A program made the position numbers and the translations under genes. Under the pieces are notes generated by a model. The model did not search any database. It saw nothing but the letters and a program-made list of their open reading frames with translations, and was not told where the DNA came from. Shown here one piece after another: positions 33,691 to 42,648 of a stretch of DNA of 64,000 nucleotides (its first letter is position 1; every line of letters starts with the position of its first letter). Source of the stretch: Syntrophaceae bacterium (GTDB lineage: Bacteria > Desulfobacterota > Syntrophia > Syntrophales > UBA2192); the NCBI GenBank assembly GCA_013177795.1, contig JABLXY010000001.1:62001-126000 (forward strand), written 5' to 3'.

Positions 33691-35043
33691 TTATTTCTCG
33701 GCCGCGGGGAAAGACCGAAACTCCCTGCGGGTGAGAACCAGCGCGCCGAGGAAGAGGCAGGCGTTGGCCACGGGCTGCGCCGCCCAGATCCCGGTGAGCC
33801 CGAACTGCATCGAGAAGAGGAGCAGAAGGGGGATGAGGAGGATCAGGTCGCGCATCAGCAGCATGGACATCGAGATGACCCCCTTGCCGAGCCCGTTGAA
33901 CATGCTGATCCAGGTAAAGTTCGCCCCCGCAAAGGGGAGGGACAGGGCGAAGATGCGGAGTGCCGGCACGGCGATCGCGATGACTGCGGGGTCCTGCGTG
34001 AAGACGCGGATGAGCGGGTCGGCGAAGACCTGGAAGGTGATGCAGCTCGCGACGGTGAGAGCCCCCGCGTATTTCACGGCGGCGTGCACCGTCTCGATGA
34101 GCCGGCGGTAGAGCCGGGCGCCGAAATTGAAGCCGACAAGCGGCATCACGCCGTGGCCGATCCCCACGAGCACCCAGACGACGAGCCCCTGTATGCGGAA
34201 GACGATGCCCAGGGTGGCAACGGCAGCAGGCCCGTAGCCGCCCAGGATGTGATTGTAGAAAGTCAGCACGAGGCTGATGACGAAGTTCATGACCATCGCG
34301 GGGACCCCCACGCGGTAGATGGACCGGATGACGGGAAGGTCGGGCGCAAGGTGTCCCCTGCGGATGCGGTAGGACGAGGTCGGCTTCGCGAAGAGCAGCA
34401 GCGACAGCGCGCAGGCCGCGAACTGCGAGATTCCCGCCGCCCAGGCCGCACCCTGAATCCCCATCTCCGGGAAGGGCCCCCAGCCGAAGATGAGGAAAGG
34501 GTCCAGCACGGCCCCCAGCAGCGCCGCCGTCGAGAGCACGTACATGGAGTAGTTGGGGTTGCCCTCGGCGCGGAGGAGATTGCCGGCGGAGATCATGAAG
34601 ACGAGAAAGGGGATGGTGAAGAGATAGACAATAAAATATTCCCTTGCCGGCGGGAGGATCTCCCCCGTGGCGCCGAAGAGCCGCAGGATCGTGTCGTGGA
34701 AGGCGAGCCCGGGGACGATGACCGCGGCGCCGATAAAAAAGGACAGGAAGATGACCTGCCCGGCCGTCCGGTTGGCCTTTTCGGTGTTGCCCGCGCCGAG
34801 CATCCGGGCCGCGTAGGAGCCGGCCCCGACTCCGGTGCCGACGCCGAACCCGCTGAAGAGCATCTGGATCGGGAAGGCGATGGTCACGGCGGCGATGGTC
34901 TGGGGCCCCAGGCGCGACAGCCAGAAGACGTCGATGAAGTTGTAGAAGGCCATCACCAGCATGGCCGTGATGGAGGGCAGGCTCATTTTCAAGAGGAGCG
35001 GACCGACGGGTTCGGTGCGAAGATCGAGCTGCGGTTTCTTCAT
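33691..35043 (-). CDS. MATE-family multidrug/sodium antiporter
   Basis: This 450-residue inner-membrane protein has about twelve predicted helices in two related halves, the normal MATE layout. N-terminal phrases such as LPSITAMLVMAFYNFIDVFWLSRLG and the repeat in the second half (VGVPAMVMNFVISLVLTFYN) are characteristic. MATE proteins export cationic drugs or metabolites in exchange for Na+ or H+. The substrate is not predictable. The ATG at 35043 starts MKKPQLDLRTEPVGPLLL. It is divergently placed from miaA, with an intergenic repeat copy between. There is no adjacent regulator. Confidence 0.92.
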   Translation of the reverse strand: MKKPQLDLRTEPVGPLLLKMSLPSITAMLVMAFYNFIDVFWLSRLGPQTIAAVTIAFPIQMLFSGFGVGTGVGAGSYAARMLGAGNTEKANRTAGQVIFLSFFIGAAVIVPGLAFHDTILRLFGATGEILPPAREYFIVYLFTIPFLVFMISAGNLLRAEGNPNYSMYVLSTAALLGAVLDPFLIFGWGPFPEMGIQGAAWAAGISQFAACALSLLLFAKPTSSYRIRRGHLAPDLPVIRSIYRVGVPAMVMNFVISLVLTFYNHILGGYGPAAVATLGIVFRIQGLVVWVLVGIGHGVMPLVGFNFGARLYRRLIETVHAAVKYAGALTVASCITFQVFADPLIRVFTQDPAVIAIAVPALRIFALSLPFAGANFTWISMFNGLGKGVISMSMLLMRDLILLIPLLLLFSMQFGLTGIWAAQPVANACLFLGALVLTRREFRSFPAAEK

Positions 35044-35125
35044 CGGGTATTTGACGGTTCGGGCCGATGCGGATATAAGGACAGGGGCACGCTAACACGG
35101 CACCGGGCAAAAAGCAATGCGGCCC

Positions 35126-35225
35126 TCTTTCGTCTCCCCTCCCTTGACGGGAGGGGATCAAGGGGAGGGTGAGCGGTTTCACGCACCCCTCACCCCTGCC
35201 CATTCACGCGAGGGGATCGGGGGGA
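35126..35225 (+). repeat. Dispersed GC-rich intergenic repeat, copy 4
   Basis: CGTCTCCCCTCCCTTGACGG then GAGGGGATCAAGGGGAGGGTGA and CACGCACCCCTCACCCCTG match the repeats at 12366, 16491 and 20262 with more substitutions. It lies between the MATE gene and miaA and has no insertion. Confidence 0.75.
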
Positions 35226-35285
35226 ATGGAGAGGAAGGGGTCGGGATTCGCAATGACAGTGCAGGGTGTCATTTCTCGCGAGTGT

Positions 35286-36218
35286 ATGGGTAACGACAAA
35301 AGAGACTGCAATCTCATCGTCATCCTCGGGCCCACGGCTTCGGGCAAGACGCGGCTTGCCGCGAGGCTTGCCGCACGGATGGGGGCCGAGCTGATCTCCG
35401 CCGACTCCCGCCAGGTCTACCGGGGCATGGACATCGGCACGGGCAAGGACCTCTCCGAGTACGTCGTCGACGGCATCCATGTCCCGTACCACCTCATCGA
35501 CGTGGCCGATCCGGGGCATCTCTTCAGCGTCTTCGAGTTCCAGCAGCGGTTCTACGCGTGCTTCCGCGAGATCACGGCGCGTCACAGGATGCCGATCCTC
35601 GTCGGCGGAACGGGGCTCTACATCGAGTCGGTCCTACGGGGATACCGCATGCCCCCTGCCCCCGAGGACGCGGTGCTGAGAGGGGAACTGGCCGGGAAGA
35701 GCACGGAAGAACTCGTCTCGATTCTGCGCGAGTTGAACCCCGCCCTGCACAACACCACGGACCTCACGGGCCGGGAGCGTCTCGTCCGGGCCATCGAGAT
35801 CGCCGTGCAGAGGGCAGGACCCGGCTCGGGGGACACGATCGACAGGCCGGGGATCGTGCCGCTCGTGATCGGCATCCGCTGGGAGAGGGCCGCCCTGCGC
35901 GAGAGGATCACCCGTCGTCTGAAGGACCGGTTGGGGCAGGGGATGATCAGGGAGGTCGAGCGGCTCCGGGAGGCGGGAGTGTCCTGGGAGCGTCTCGACG
36001 AGATGGGGCTCGAGTACCGGTACGTGAGCCTCTACCTGCGCGGCCAGATGACCTACGAGGAGATGTTCCGGACGCTCAACACCCGCATCCACCAGTTCGC
36101 CAAGCGCCAGGACACCTGGTTCCGGGGGATGGAGCGCCGGGGAATCACCATTCACTGGATAGAGGGGGCGGACGAGGCCGCGCTTCGGGATATCGTAACG
36201 AACCCCCCCCTTTCGTAA
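35286..36218 (+). CDS. miaA: tRNA dimethylallyltransferase
   Basis: This 310-residue enzyme transfers a dimethylallyl group to A37 of tRNAs that read UNN codons. It shows the P-loop GPTASGKT, ISADSRQVYRGMDIGTGK, HLIDVADP, VGGTGLYI and the C-terminal KRQDTWFRGM typical of MiaA. ATG 35286 (MGNDKRDCNLIVILG) is used. The next two genes on the reverse strand are unrelated transporter genes, so miaA is a single-gene unit here, preceded by an intergenic repeat. Confidence 0.95.
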   Translation: MGNDKRDCNLIVILGPTASGKTRLAARLAARMGAELISADSRQVYRGMDIGTGKDLSEYVVDGIHVPYHLIDVADPGHLFSVFEFQQRFYACFREITARHRMPILVGGTGLYIESVLRGYRMPPAPEDAVLRGELAGKSTEELVSILRELNPALHNTTDLTGRERLVRAIEIAVQRAGPGSGDTIDRPGIVPLVIGIRWERAALRERITRRLKDRLGQGMIREVERLREAGVSWERLDEMGLEYRYVSLYLRGQMTYEEMFRTLNTRIHQFAKRQDTWFRGMERRGITIHWIEGADEAALRDIVTNPPLS

Positions 36219-36246
36219 ACGGACGGCACAGATGCCGTCCCTGCGA

Positions 36247-36954
36247 CTACGTTTCGCCCAGGTAGGCCTTTCGCACCCGCTCGTCGCTGAGCAGGTCCTT
36301 GCCCGTGCCTTCGAGCACGATCTCGCCCGTTTCGAGCACGTACCCGTAATCGGCCACGTTCAGGGCCGCCATGGCGTTCTGCTCGATGAGCAGGATCGTG
36401 GTGCCCTCCCGGTGGATCTTCGTGATCACGCGGAAGACCTCGCGGATCAGCAGGGGGGCGAGCCCCAGGGAGGGCTCGTCCAGGAGAAGAAGCCTCGGCC
36501 TCGACATGAGGGCGCGCCCGAGGGCGAGCATCTGCTGCTCTCCGCCCGAGAGCGTCGCCGCCGGCTGGTCCCGGCGCTCGAGCAGGCGGGGGAAGGTCTC
36601 GAAGATCCACTCGACGTCCCGCTCGATCCCCGCCCTGTCATCGCGTCCGTAGGCCCCCATGAGCAGGTTCTCGTACACGCTGAGGTTGACGAAGACGCGC
36701 CGGCCCTCGGGGGACATGGCGATGCCTTCCCGGGCGATCCGGTGCGGCGGAAGGCCGGTGATGACCCGGCCCAGGTATCGGATCGAGCCGCCCGTGACGG
36801 GGACGAGACCGCATACGGCCCGCAGCAGCGTGCTCTTGCCGGCGCCGTTGGCCCCCACGAGGGTCACGATCTTCTCCTCCGGCACGTGGAGGGTGACGCC
36901 TTTCAGGGCGTGGATCCCGCCGTAGTGGACATCCAGTCCCTCGACCCTAAGCAC
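36247..36954 (-). CDS. livF: Branched-chain amino acid ABC transporter ATP-binding protein LivF
   Basis: This 235-residue ATPase is the last gene of the liv operon. It shows Walker A GANGAGKSTL, signature LSGGEQQMLALGRAL, Walker B LLLLDEPSLGLAP and the switch His replaced by Glu-Gln context in LLIEQNA, which is normal for LivF. A GTG start at 36954 overlaps the livG stop by eight bases, implying translational coupling. With LivG it drives uptake of branched-chain amino acids or similar substrates. Confidence 0.95.
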   Translation of the reverse strand: MLRVEGLDVHYGGIHALKGVTLHVPEEKIVTLVGANGAGKSTLLRAVCGLVPVTGGSIRYLGRVITGLPPHRIAREGIAMSPEGRRVFVNLSVYENLLMGAYGRDDRAGIERDVEWIFETFPRLLERRDQPAATLSGGEQQMLALGRALMSRPRLLLLDEPSLGLAPLLIREVFRVITKIHREGTTILLIEQNAMAALNVADYGYVLETGEIVLEGTGKDLLSDERVRKAYLGET

Positions 36955-37717
36955 TCTGCACCTCCCCCAGGTAGGCCTCGATGACCCTGGGATTGCTCTG
37001 GATCTCGTGCGGGGTCCCCTCGGCGATGGTGGTGCCGTAATCGAGGACCTTGATCCGCTCGCAGATCTCCATGACGAATTTCATGTCGTGCTCGATGAGA
37101 AACACCGTGAGGTCGAAATCCTTGCGGAGCCTCAGGATGAGCTGCAGCAGTTCCTGCGTCTCGCTGGGGTTCATGCCGGCGGCGGGCTCGTCGAGCAGCA
37201 GCAGGCGGGGCCCCGTGGCCAGGGCCCGCGCGATCTCCAGCCTCCGCTGCTTCCCGTAGGGCAGGGAGGTGGACTTCTCCCGGGCCACGTCCTCGAGCCC
37301 CACTTCCCGCAGGAGCCTCATGGCCCCCTCGACCATCATGCGCTCCTCGCGCCGGTAGAGCGGGAGCCGCAGGGTCGCGCCGAGGAAGGTGGACCGGATG
37401 CGGCAGTGATAGCCGATCATGACGTTCTCGATGACGGAGAGTTCCGAGAAGAGGCGGATATTCTGGAAGGTCCGGGCGATGCCGGCCTTGGTGATCCGGT
37501 TGGCCTTGAGGCCCTGGATCGCCCTGCCCTGGAAGCGGATCGACCCTTCCGTCGGCACGTAGTAGCCGGCGATCATGTTGAAGACGGTCGTTTTGCCCGC
37601 GCCGTTGGGGCCGATGAGACCGACGATCTCGCCCTTCTCGAGCTCGAGATTGAAGTCGTTGACGGCCACGAGGCCGCCGAACTTCATCGTGAGATGTTCG
37701 ACCGAGAGTACGCTCAT
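36947..37717 (-). CDS. livG: Branched-chain amino acid ABC transporter ATP-binding protein LivG
   Basis: This 256-residue ATPase starts at ATG 37717 (MSVLSVEHLTMKFGG) and overlaps the livM stop by four bases. Motifs are Walker A GPNGAGKTTV, signature LPYGKQRRLEIARAL, Walker B LLLLDEPAAGMNP, and LIEHDMKFVM with the switch His. The order and overlaps with livM and livF show a conventional operon. Confidence 0.95.
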   Translation of the reverse strand: MSVLSVEHLTMKFGGLVAVNDFNLELEKGEIVGLIGPNGAGKTTVFNMIAGYYVPTEGSIRFQGRAIQGLKANRITKAGIARTFQNIRLFSELSVIENVMIGYHCRIRSTFLGATLRLPLYRREERMMVEGAMRLLREVGLEDVAREKSTSLPYGKQRRLEIARALATGPRLLLLDEPAAGMNPSETQELLQLILRLRKDFDLTVFLIEHDMKFVMEICERIKVLDYGTTIAEGTPHEIQSNPRVIEAYLGEVQSA

Positions 37718-38763
37718 CGGGAGCGACCTCCGACGCCGAGTTTCCGGCACAGCCAGTTCCAGTTGAATTCCCGCGTCCCCATGATCCCGTGGCGGGCGAA
37801 GATCATGATGAAGATCAGGATGCACGAGAAGATGACCATGCGCATGCCGGGGATGCCGGGGATCTCGACGAAGCCGAGATCCATGGGCTCGTCGACGAAT
37901 CGAAGCCACTCGCCGCCCCAGGTGAAGAGGACGGCGGCGATGATGGCCCCCGTCGTGCTCCCGAGGCCCCCCATCACGATGATGATGAGGAGGTTGAAGG
38001 TCAGGAAGAAGGTGAAGAGCGTGGGCGAGATCGTCGTGATCAGGTGCGCCAGCAGTCCCCCGCCGATGCCCTGGAAAAAGCCGCTCGTCGTGAAGGCGAG
38101 CATCTTGTGCCAGTACGTGTTGATGCCCACGGCCTCCGCCGCCGCCTCGTCGTACTTGATGGCCTTCATGGCCATGCCGTAACTGCTGCGGATCAGCCGG
38201 GCGATGAGGAAGACGGTGACGATGGCGGCGCCCCACGACCACCAGAGCGTCGTGTACTCGGCGATCCCCTTCAGGCCGAGCGGCCCGTTGGTGATGCTCT
38301 GGGTGTTGTTGGCGATGACGCGGACGACCTCTCCGAAGCCCAAGGTGACGATGGCCAGGTAGTCCCCGCGCGTGCGGAACACGGGGAACCCCATGACAAA
38401 CGCCAGCACGGCCGACACCAGGCCCGCCGCCAGGAGCGAAACGATGAACGGGGTCGTGATCACGCTCAGGGGCCAGATGCAGGGTTCGATGATGAAGGAG
38501 ATCTCCTTCTCCGCCGGCGTCAGGGTGAGCAGGGCCGACGTGTAGGCCCCGAGGGCCACGAAGGCGTTGGGAGCGAGCGAAAACTGCCCCGTCACGCCGT
38601 TGACGAGGTTGTAGCTCACCGCAAGGACGATGAAGATGGCGATGTTGTTGAGGATGCGGATCTGGTACTCCGTGCCGTGGCTGGCGGCAACCTGCACCAG
38701 GACCAGCACGAGCATGGTCGCGAGGACGGAGAGGAGAAGGTTTCTGTTGGCGTTCGGGTCCAT
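37714..38763 (-). CDS. livM: Branched-chain amino acid ABC transporter permease LivM
   Basis: This permease of about 349 residues has eight to ten predicted transmembrane helices and the LivM-type segment GDYLAIVTLGFGEVVRVI, with LGLKGI following. It also has the cytoplasmic coupling region SSYGMAMKAIKYDEAAAEAVGI. ATG 38763 is preferred, as a GTG at 38805 would add a short basic extension. It is separated from livH by 235 bases without an evident gene, longer than the other gaps of the operon. Confidence 0.93.
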   Translation of the reverse strand: MDPNANRNLLLSVLATMLVLVLVQVAASHGTEYQIRILNNIAIFIVLAVSYNLVNGVTGQFSLAPNAFVALGAYTSALLTLTPAEKEISFIIEPCIWPLSVITTPFIVSLLAAGLVSAVLAFVMGFPVFRTRGDYLAIVTLGFGEVVRVIANNTQSITNGPLGLKGIAEYTTLWWSWGAAIVTVFLIARLIRSSYGMAMKAIKYDEAAAEAVGINTYWHKMLAFTTSGFFQGIGGGLLAHLITTISPTLFTFFLTFNLLIIIVMGGLGSTTGAIIAAVLFTWGGEWLRFVDEPMDLGFVEIPGIPGMRMVIFSCILIFIMIFARHGIMGTREFNWNWLCRKLGVGGRSR

Positions 38764-38998
38764 GGTCGATTCGAAACGGCGTCTCGGGTTCCGGGCCCGG
38801 TTCACGGGGTCATCGCGTGGGCGAGGCCCGCGGCGATCCTCCGCATCCCCCGGTCCTGCCCGTTTCGGAACCCTGTCTCAAACGTTGATGGCCCCGCTTC
38901 GCGAGCCTCGGCGCGCGGGGACATCGTGTTTATCATCACTCGGGCACTCTCGCCCCCAGCCGGCTGCCACCCGCTGCGTCGATACCCGGTCCCCGTTC

Positions 38999-39886
38999 TC
39001 AATCGGGCAGCTTCGTCCCCATCAGCCCCGTCGGGCGGAAGAGCAGGATGAGGATCAGCAGGCCGAAGGCCACGGCGTCGCGGAAGCCCGCCAGCTCGGG
39101 CATCAGGGCCACGAGCATGATCTCCGCAACGCCGAGGAGAAGCCCTCCCAGCATCGCGCCCGTGATGTTGCCGATGCCTCCGAGGACGGCCGCCACGAAG
39201 GCCTTGAAACCGGGGATGATGCCCATGAGCGGGTTGATCTCGGGGTAGCGCATCGCCCACATGATCCCGCCTGCCGCCGCCGCGGCGGAGCCCACCGCGA
39301 AGGTGATCGAAATGATCCGGTTGACGTCGACGCCCATCAGGCGCGTCGTCTCCATGTCGTGGCTGATGCACCGCATCGCCCGCCCCGTTTTCGTCCGGTA
39401 GATGATGAACAGGACGGCCGAGAGGATCAGCAGGGTGAGCAGGGGGGTCCACACGACCAGGGCGGGGAACATGAGGCCGGCGACCTCGTAGACCTCGCTG
39501 AACATCTCCGGGGTCGGGAACCCTTTCGGGCGCCCGCCGAAGACCACCAGCCCGAGGTTCTCCAGCAGGAAGGACACGCCGATGGCCGTGATGAGGGCCG
39601 AGATGCGGGGGGCGTTGCGGACCGGGACGTAGGCGCCCTTGTCCATCATCACGCCAAGGACAGCGGTGAGGGCCATCGCGATGACGAAGGAAGCCCACCA
39701 GGGCAGGCTGAACATCAGGATGCCGAAGTACGCGAAGTAGCATCCCATCATCATGACGTCGCCGTGGGCGAAGTTGATGAGCCGGATGATCCCGTAGACC
39801 ATGGTGTAGCCGATAGCGATGAGCCCGTAGAGGCTTCCCAGGGCCACCCCGTTGATCATCTGCTGGAGGAAAAAAGTCAGTTCCAC
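38999..39886 (-). CDS. livH: Branched-chain amino acid ABC transporter permease LivH
   Basis: This permease of about 295 residues has the characteristic N-terminus LQQMINGVALGSLYGLIAIGYTMVYGIIRLINFAHGDVMMMG and the coupling segment KTGRAMRCISHDMETTRLMGVDVN. A GTG start at 39886 gives the usual length; an upstream start at 39937 would pass through the hairpin after the binding-protein gene. It follows the binding-protein gene by 90 bases. Confidence 0.93.
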   Translation of the reverse strand: MELTFFLQQMINGVALGSLYGLIAIGYTMVYGIIRLINFAHGDVMMMGCYFAYFGILMFSLPWWASFVIAMALTAVLGVMMDKGAYVPVRNAPRISALITAIGVSFLLENLGLVVFGGRPKGFPTPEMFSEVYEVAGLMFPALVVWTPLLTLLILSAVLFIIYRTKTGRAMRCISHDMETTRLMGVDVNRIISITFAVGSAAAAAGGIMWAMRYPEINPLMGIIPGFKAFVAAVLGGIGNITGAMLGGLLLGVAEIMLVALMPELAGFRDAVAFGLLILILLFRPTGLMGTKLPD

Positions 39887-39918
39887 GAGGCCCGTTCCCG
39901 GTCGATCCCGTTTACAAA

Positions 39919-39946
39919 AGAGGGGCGATCGTTCCATCGCCCCTCT
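39919..39946 (-). terminator. Hairpin between livK and livH, partial terminator or processing site
   Basis: On the reverse strand an 11-pair perfect stem (AGAGGGGCGAT / ATCGCCCCTCT, six-base loop) is followed by TTTTG. Placed after the binding-protein gene and before the permeases, it probably lowers downstream transcription or stabilises the upstream message, so that binding protein is made in excess. Confidence 0.75.
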
Positions 39947-39976
39947 TCGCCCGGCAATTTATTGCATCGTGCAGCG

Positions 39977-41155
39977 TTATTTCTTTTTCGGCGCCGCCTT
40001 CTTGGGCTCGGGCGCCACGCCGGCCGGCTCGACGGTGGCCACGTACCGGAAGTCGCCCCCGCGGACCTGGACGATGACAAGGCTCTTGATCGCGTTGCCG
40101 TCCTCGCCGATCGTCATGGTGCCGGAGATGCCCTTGAAGTTTTTCGTGTTCGCCAGGGCCGCCCGGATCTTCGCGCCCTCCGTCGATTTCGCGCGCTCGA
40201 TCGCGTCGGCCAGCACGAAGTAGGCATCCGCGCCCATGACGTCGAACGTCCCGACCTTGCCGTATTTCTTCTCGTAGGCGGGGATGAACTTCTTGGCCAG
40301 CGGGGTGTTGGCCGCCTCTTTCTCGAAGTGGCCCGTGAACATCAGGCCCTCGACGTACTGCTTGCCGATGTCAATGAGGGCCTTGTCCTGCGCGCCGTCC
40401 CCGGAGAGCACGGGGATGTTCAGGCCTAGGTCCTTGGCCTGCTTCATCGCCAGGGCGACTTCCGTGTAGTAGTTGGGCATGTAGAGCACGTCGGGGTTCT
40501 TCGCCTTGATGGCGGAAATCTGGGCCGTGAAGTCCTTGTCCCCGGTCTGGCAGTAGGTCTTGGCGACGATCTGTCCGCCGAGCTTGGTGAAGTTCTTCTC
40601 GAAGAAGTCGGCCAGGCCCACGCAGTAGTCCTGGGCCTTGTCGATGATGAGGGCGGCCCTGCGCTTTTTCAGCGTCTCATAGGCATACTTGGCGGCCATC
40701 TCCCCCTGGAAGGGGTCGATAAAGCAGACGCGGAAGATGTACTTCTTGCCCTGCGTCACGAGGGGGTTGGTGGCCGTGGGGGAGACGACGGGGACGCCGG
40801 CCTTCTCGGCGATGGGCCCGCCGGCCATGGTGTTGCCGCTGATGGAGGAACCGATGATGGCCACGACCTTTTCCTTCTCCACGAGCCGTGTGACGGCATT
40901 GGCGGCCTCGATCTTGTCGCTCTTGTCGTCGACGAGGACCAGTTCGACCTTCTTGCCTAGGATGGTCGGCTTCATCTCGCGGGCGAACTGAATGCCCTGC
41001 CAGGAACCTTGGCCGTAGGCGGCGACGCCGCCCGTCATGGGCAGAAACACGCCGATCTTGATCGTCTCCGATTTCGCCTGGGCAAACGCGGGCGCGGGCA
41101 TCGAGACGGCCAGGCCCAGGACCAGCAACGCGACCACCAGGTGTCTCATCTTCAT
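39977..41155 (-). CDS. livK: Branched-chain amino acid ABC transporter substrate-binding protein
   Basis: This 392-residue periplasmic protein has a clear signal peptide (MKMRHLVVALLVLGLAVSM, cleavage likely after AFA) and the type 1 periplasmic-binding fold of LivK-like proteins. It shows IKIGVFLPMTGGVAAYGQ and SSISGNTMAGGPIAEKAGVPVVSPTATNP. AAGGAGG precedes the ATG at 41155. The C-terminus is Lys/Ala/Pro-rich (PEPKKAAPKKK), longer and more basic than usual. It heads the operon livK-livH-livM-livG-livF. Specificity for branched-chain amino acids is the family default; related proteins bind amides or aromatic acids. Confidence 0.92.
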   Translation of the reverse strand: MKMRHLVVALLVLGLAVSMPAPAFAQAKSETIKIGVFLPMTGGVAAYGQGSWQGIQFAREMKPTILGKKVELVLVDDKSDKIEAANAVTRLVEKEKVVAIIGSSISGNTMAGGPIAEKAGVPVVSPTATNPLVTQGKKYIFRVCFIDPFQGEMAAKYAYETLKKRRAALIIDKAQDYCVGLADFFEKNFTKLGGQIVAKTYCQTGDKDFTAQISAIKAKNPDVLYMPNYYTEVALAMKQAKDLGLNIPVLSGDGAQDKALIDIGKQYVEGLMFTGHFEKEAANTPLAKKFIPAYEKKYGKVGTFDVMGADAYFVLADAIERAKSTEGAKIRAALANTKNFKGISGTMTIGEDGNAIKSLVIVQVRGGDFRYVATVEPAGVAPEPKKAAPKKK

Positions 41156-41298
41156 GGCTTTCCTCCTTATTGGCGTATCCATGGTTCAGGATTCGGGACA
41201 GGCCAGCGCGGTCAGCGGGCGAAGACGCCCGGCACGGCGCTTCTCTAGCACAGGGAATTTCCTGAAGTCAACCGGATTCTCTCCGCTCTGCACCGGGC

Positions 41299-42648
41299 TT
41301 ATTTCCTCTCCTTGTCCCGGTGGCGCTTGCGGAAGATGAGGCGGATGGGGACGCTCGTGAACCCTAAATCCTCGCGGATGCGGTTCGCAAGGTACCGCTC
41401 GTAGGAGAAGTGGATCGCCTTCGGCTCCCGCACGAAGAAGACGAAGGTCGGCGGCCTGACGCGGGTCTGGGTGGCATAGACGATCTTGTTGGGGCTGTTG
41501 CGGTACATGGGGGCGGGGTTTTCGGCCACGTACCCCTCGACCCGGGCGTTGAGTTCCGCCGTGGGGATCCGCTTCGTGTACTCGGCCCACACGGTGTCGA
41601 TGAGCTCGAAGATGCGTCCCACCCGCTGCCCGGTCAGGGCCGACACGAAGACGATGGGGGCGAACTGGAGGAACTTGAGCCCGTCCCGCAGCTTGTTGAC
41701 GTAGACCCCGACGGTGCTGTTGTCCTTTTCCACGAGGTCCCACTTGTTGACCACGAGGATGCAGGCAACCCCCTTCTCGAACGCGAGCCCGGCGATCTTG
41801 GCGTCCTGCTCTGCCACCCCCTCCACGGCGTCGATGAGGATGAGCGCCACGTCGCAGCGGTCCAGCGTTTTCAGGGCCTCGATGACGCTGTACTTTTCGA
41901 GGGCCTGGCTGATCCGGCTCTTCCTCCGGATCCCTGCCGTGTCGACGAGGACGTACCTGCGCCCCCCCCGCTCGAAGGGGGTGTCGATGGCGTCCCGCGT
42001 CGTGCCCGGCAGGGGGTTGACGATGGTCCGCTCGTAGCCCAGGATCTTGTTGACCAGGGAGGACTTGCCCACGTTGGGGCGCCCCACGACGGCGATCCGG
42101 ATCGGCTCCTCCCCCTGCTGCTCCTGCTGACCTTCTTCGCCCGGGGGTTCCGCACCGGGGATCCCGGCGGTCACGGCATCCATCAGCTCGTCCACGCCCC
42201 GGCCGTGCTCAGCCGAGATCGTGTAGAGGGGCTCGATGCCGAGGCGGTAGAAATCGAGGACGTTGCCGTCGTGGCGGGGGCCGTCGATCTTGTTGACGGC
42301 ATAGAAGACGGGCTTGCCGTAGGACCGCAGCTGCCGCACGATCTCCTCGTCGGACGGCGTCAGCCCGTCCCTGCCGTCCATGAGGAAGATGATGATGTCG
42401 GCCTGCTCCATGGCGAGCCGGGTCTGCTCGCGCATCTGCATGAGGATCGTTTCCGTCGAGACGGGCTCGAAGCCGCCCGTGTCGACGACGGTGAAGGCCT
42501 TGCCGTGCCAGGAGGCATCGGAGTAATTGCGGTCCCGCGTCGCGCCGGGCTGGTCGATGGCAATGGCCTTCTTCTGCTCCGAGAGACGGTTGAAGAGCGT
42601 CGACTTGCCGACATTGGGCCGGCCGATGATCGCGATGAGGGGTTTCAT
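41299..42648 (-). CDS. der: Ribosome-biogenesis GTPase Der (EngA)
   Basis: This 449-residue protein has two tandem GTPase domains (GRPNVGKSTLFNRL, then GRPNVGKSSLVNKI) with DTGG and DTAG switch motifs and NKID/NKWD specificity motifs, followed by the KH-like C-terminal domain. It acts in 50S subunit maturation. The linker between the G domains is Glu/Gln-rich. ATG 42648 overlaps the era stop by four bases. It is the last gene of the mtaB-rnc-radical SAM-era-der operon. Confidence 0.96.
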   Translation of the reverse strand: MKPLIAIIGRPNVGKSTLFNRLSEQKKAIAIDQPGATRDRNYSDASWHGKAFTVVDTGGFEPVSTETILMQMREQTRLAMEQADIIIFLMDGRDGLTPSDEEIVRQLRSYGKPVFYAVNKIDGPRHDGNVLDFYRLGIEPLYTISAEHGRGVDELMDAVTAGIPGAEPPGEEGQQEQQGEEPIRIAVVGRPNVGKSSLVNKILGYERTIVNPLPGTTRDAIDTPFERGGRRYVLVDTAGIRRKSRISQALEKYSVIEALKTLDRCDVALILIDAVEGVAEQDAKIAGLAFEKGVACILVVNKWDLVEKDNSTVGVYVNKLRDGLKFLQFAPIVFVSALTGQRVGRIFELIDTVWAEYTKRIPTAELNARVEGYVAENPAPMYRNSPNKIVYATQTRVRPPTFVFFVREPKAIHFSYERYLANRIREDLGFTSVPIRLIFRKRHRDKERK

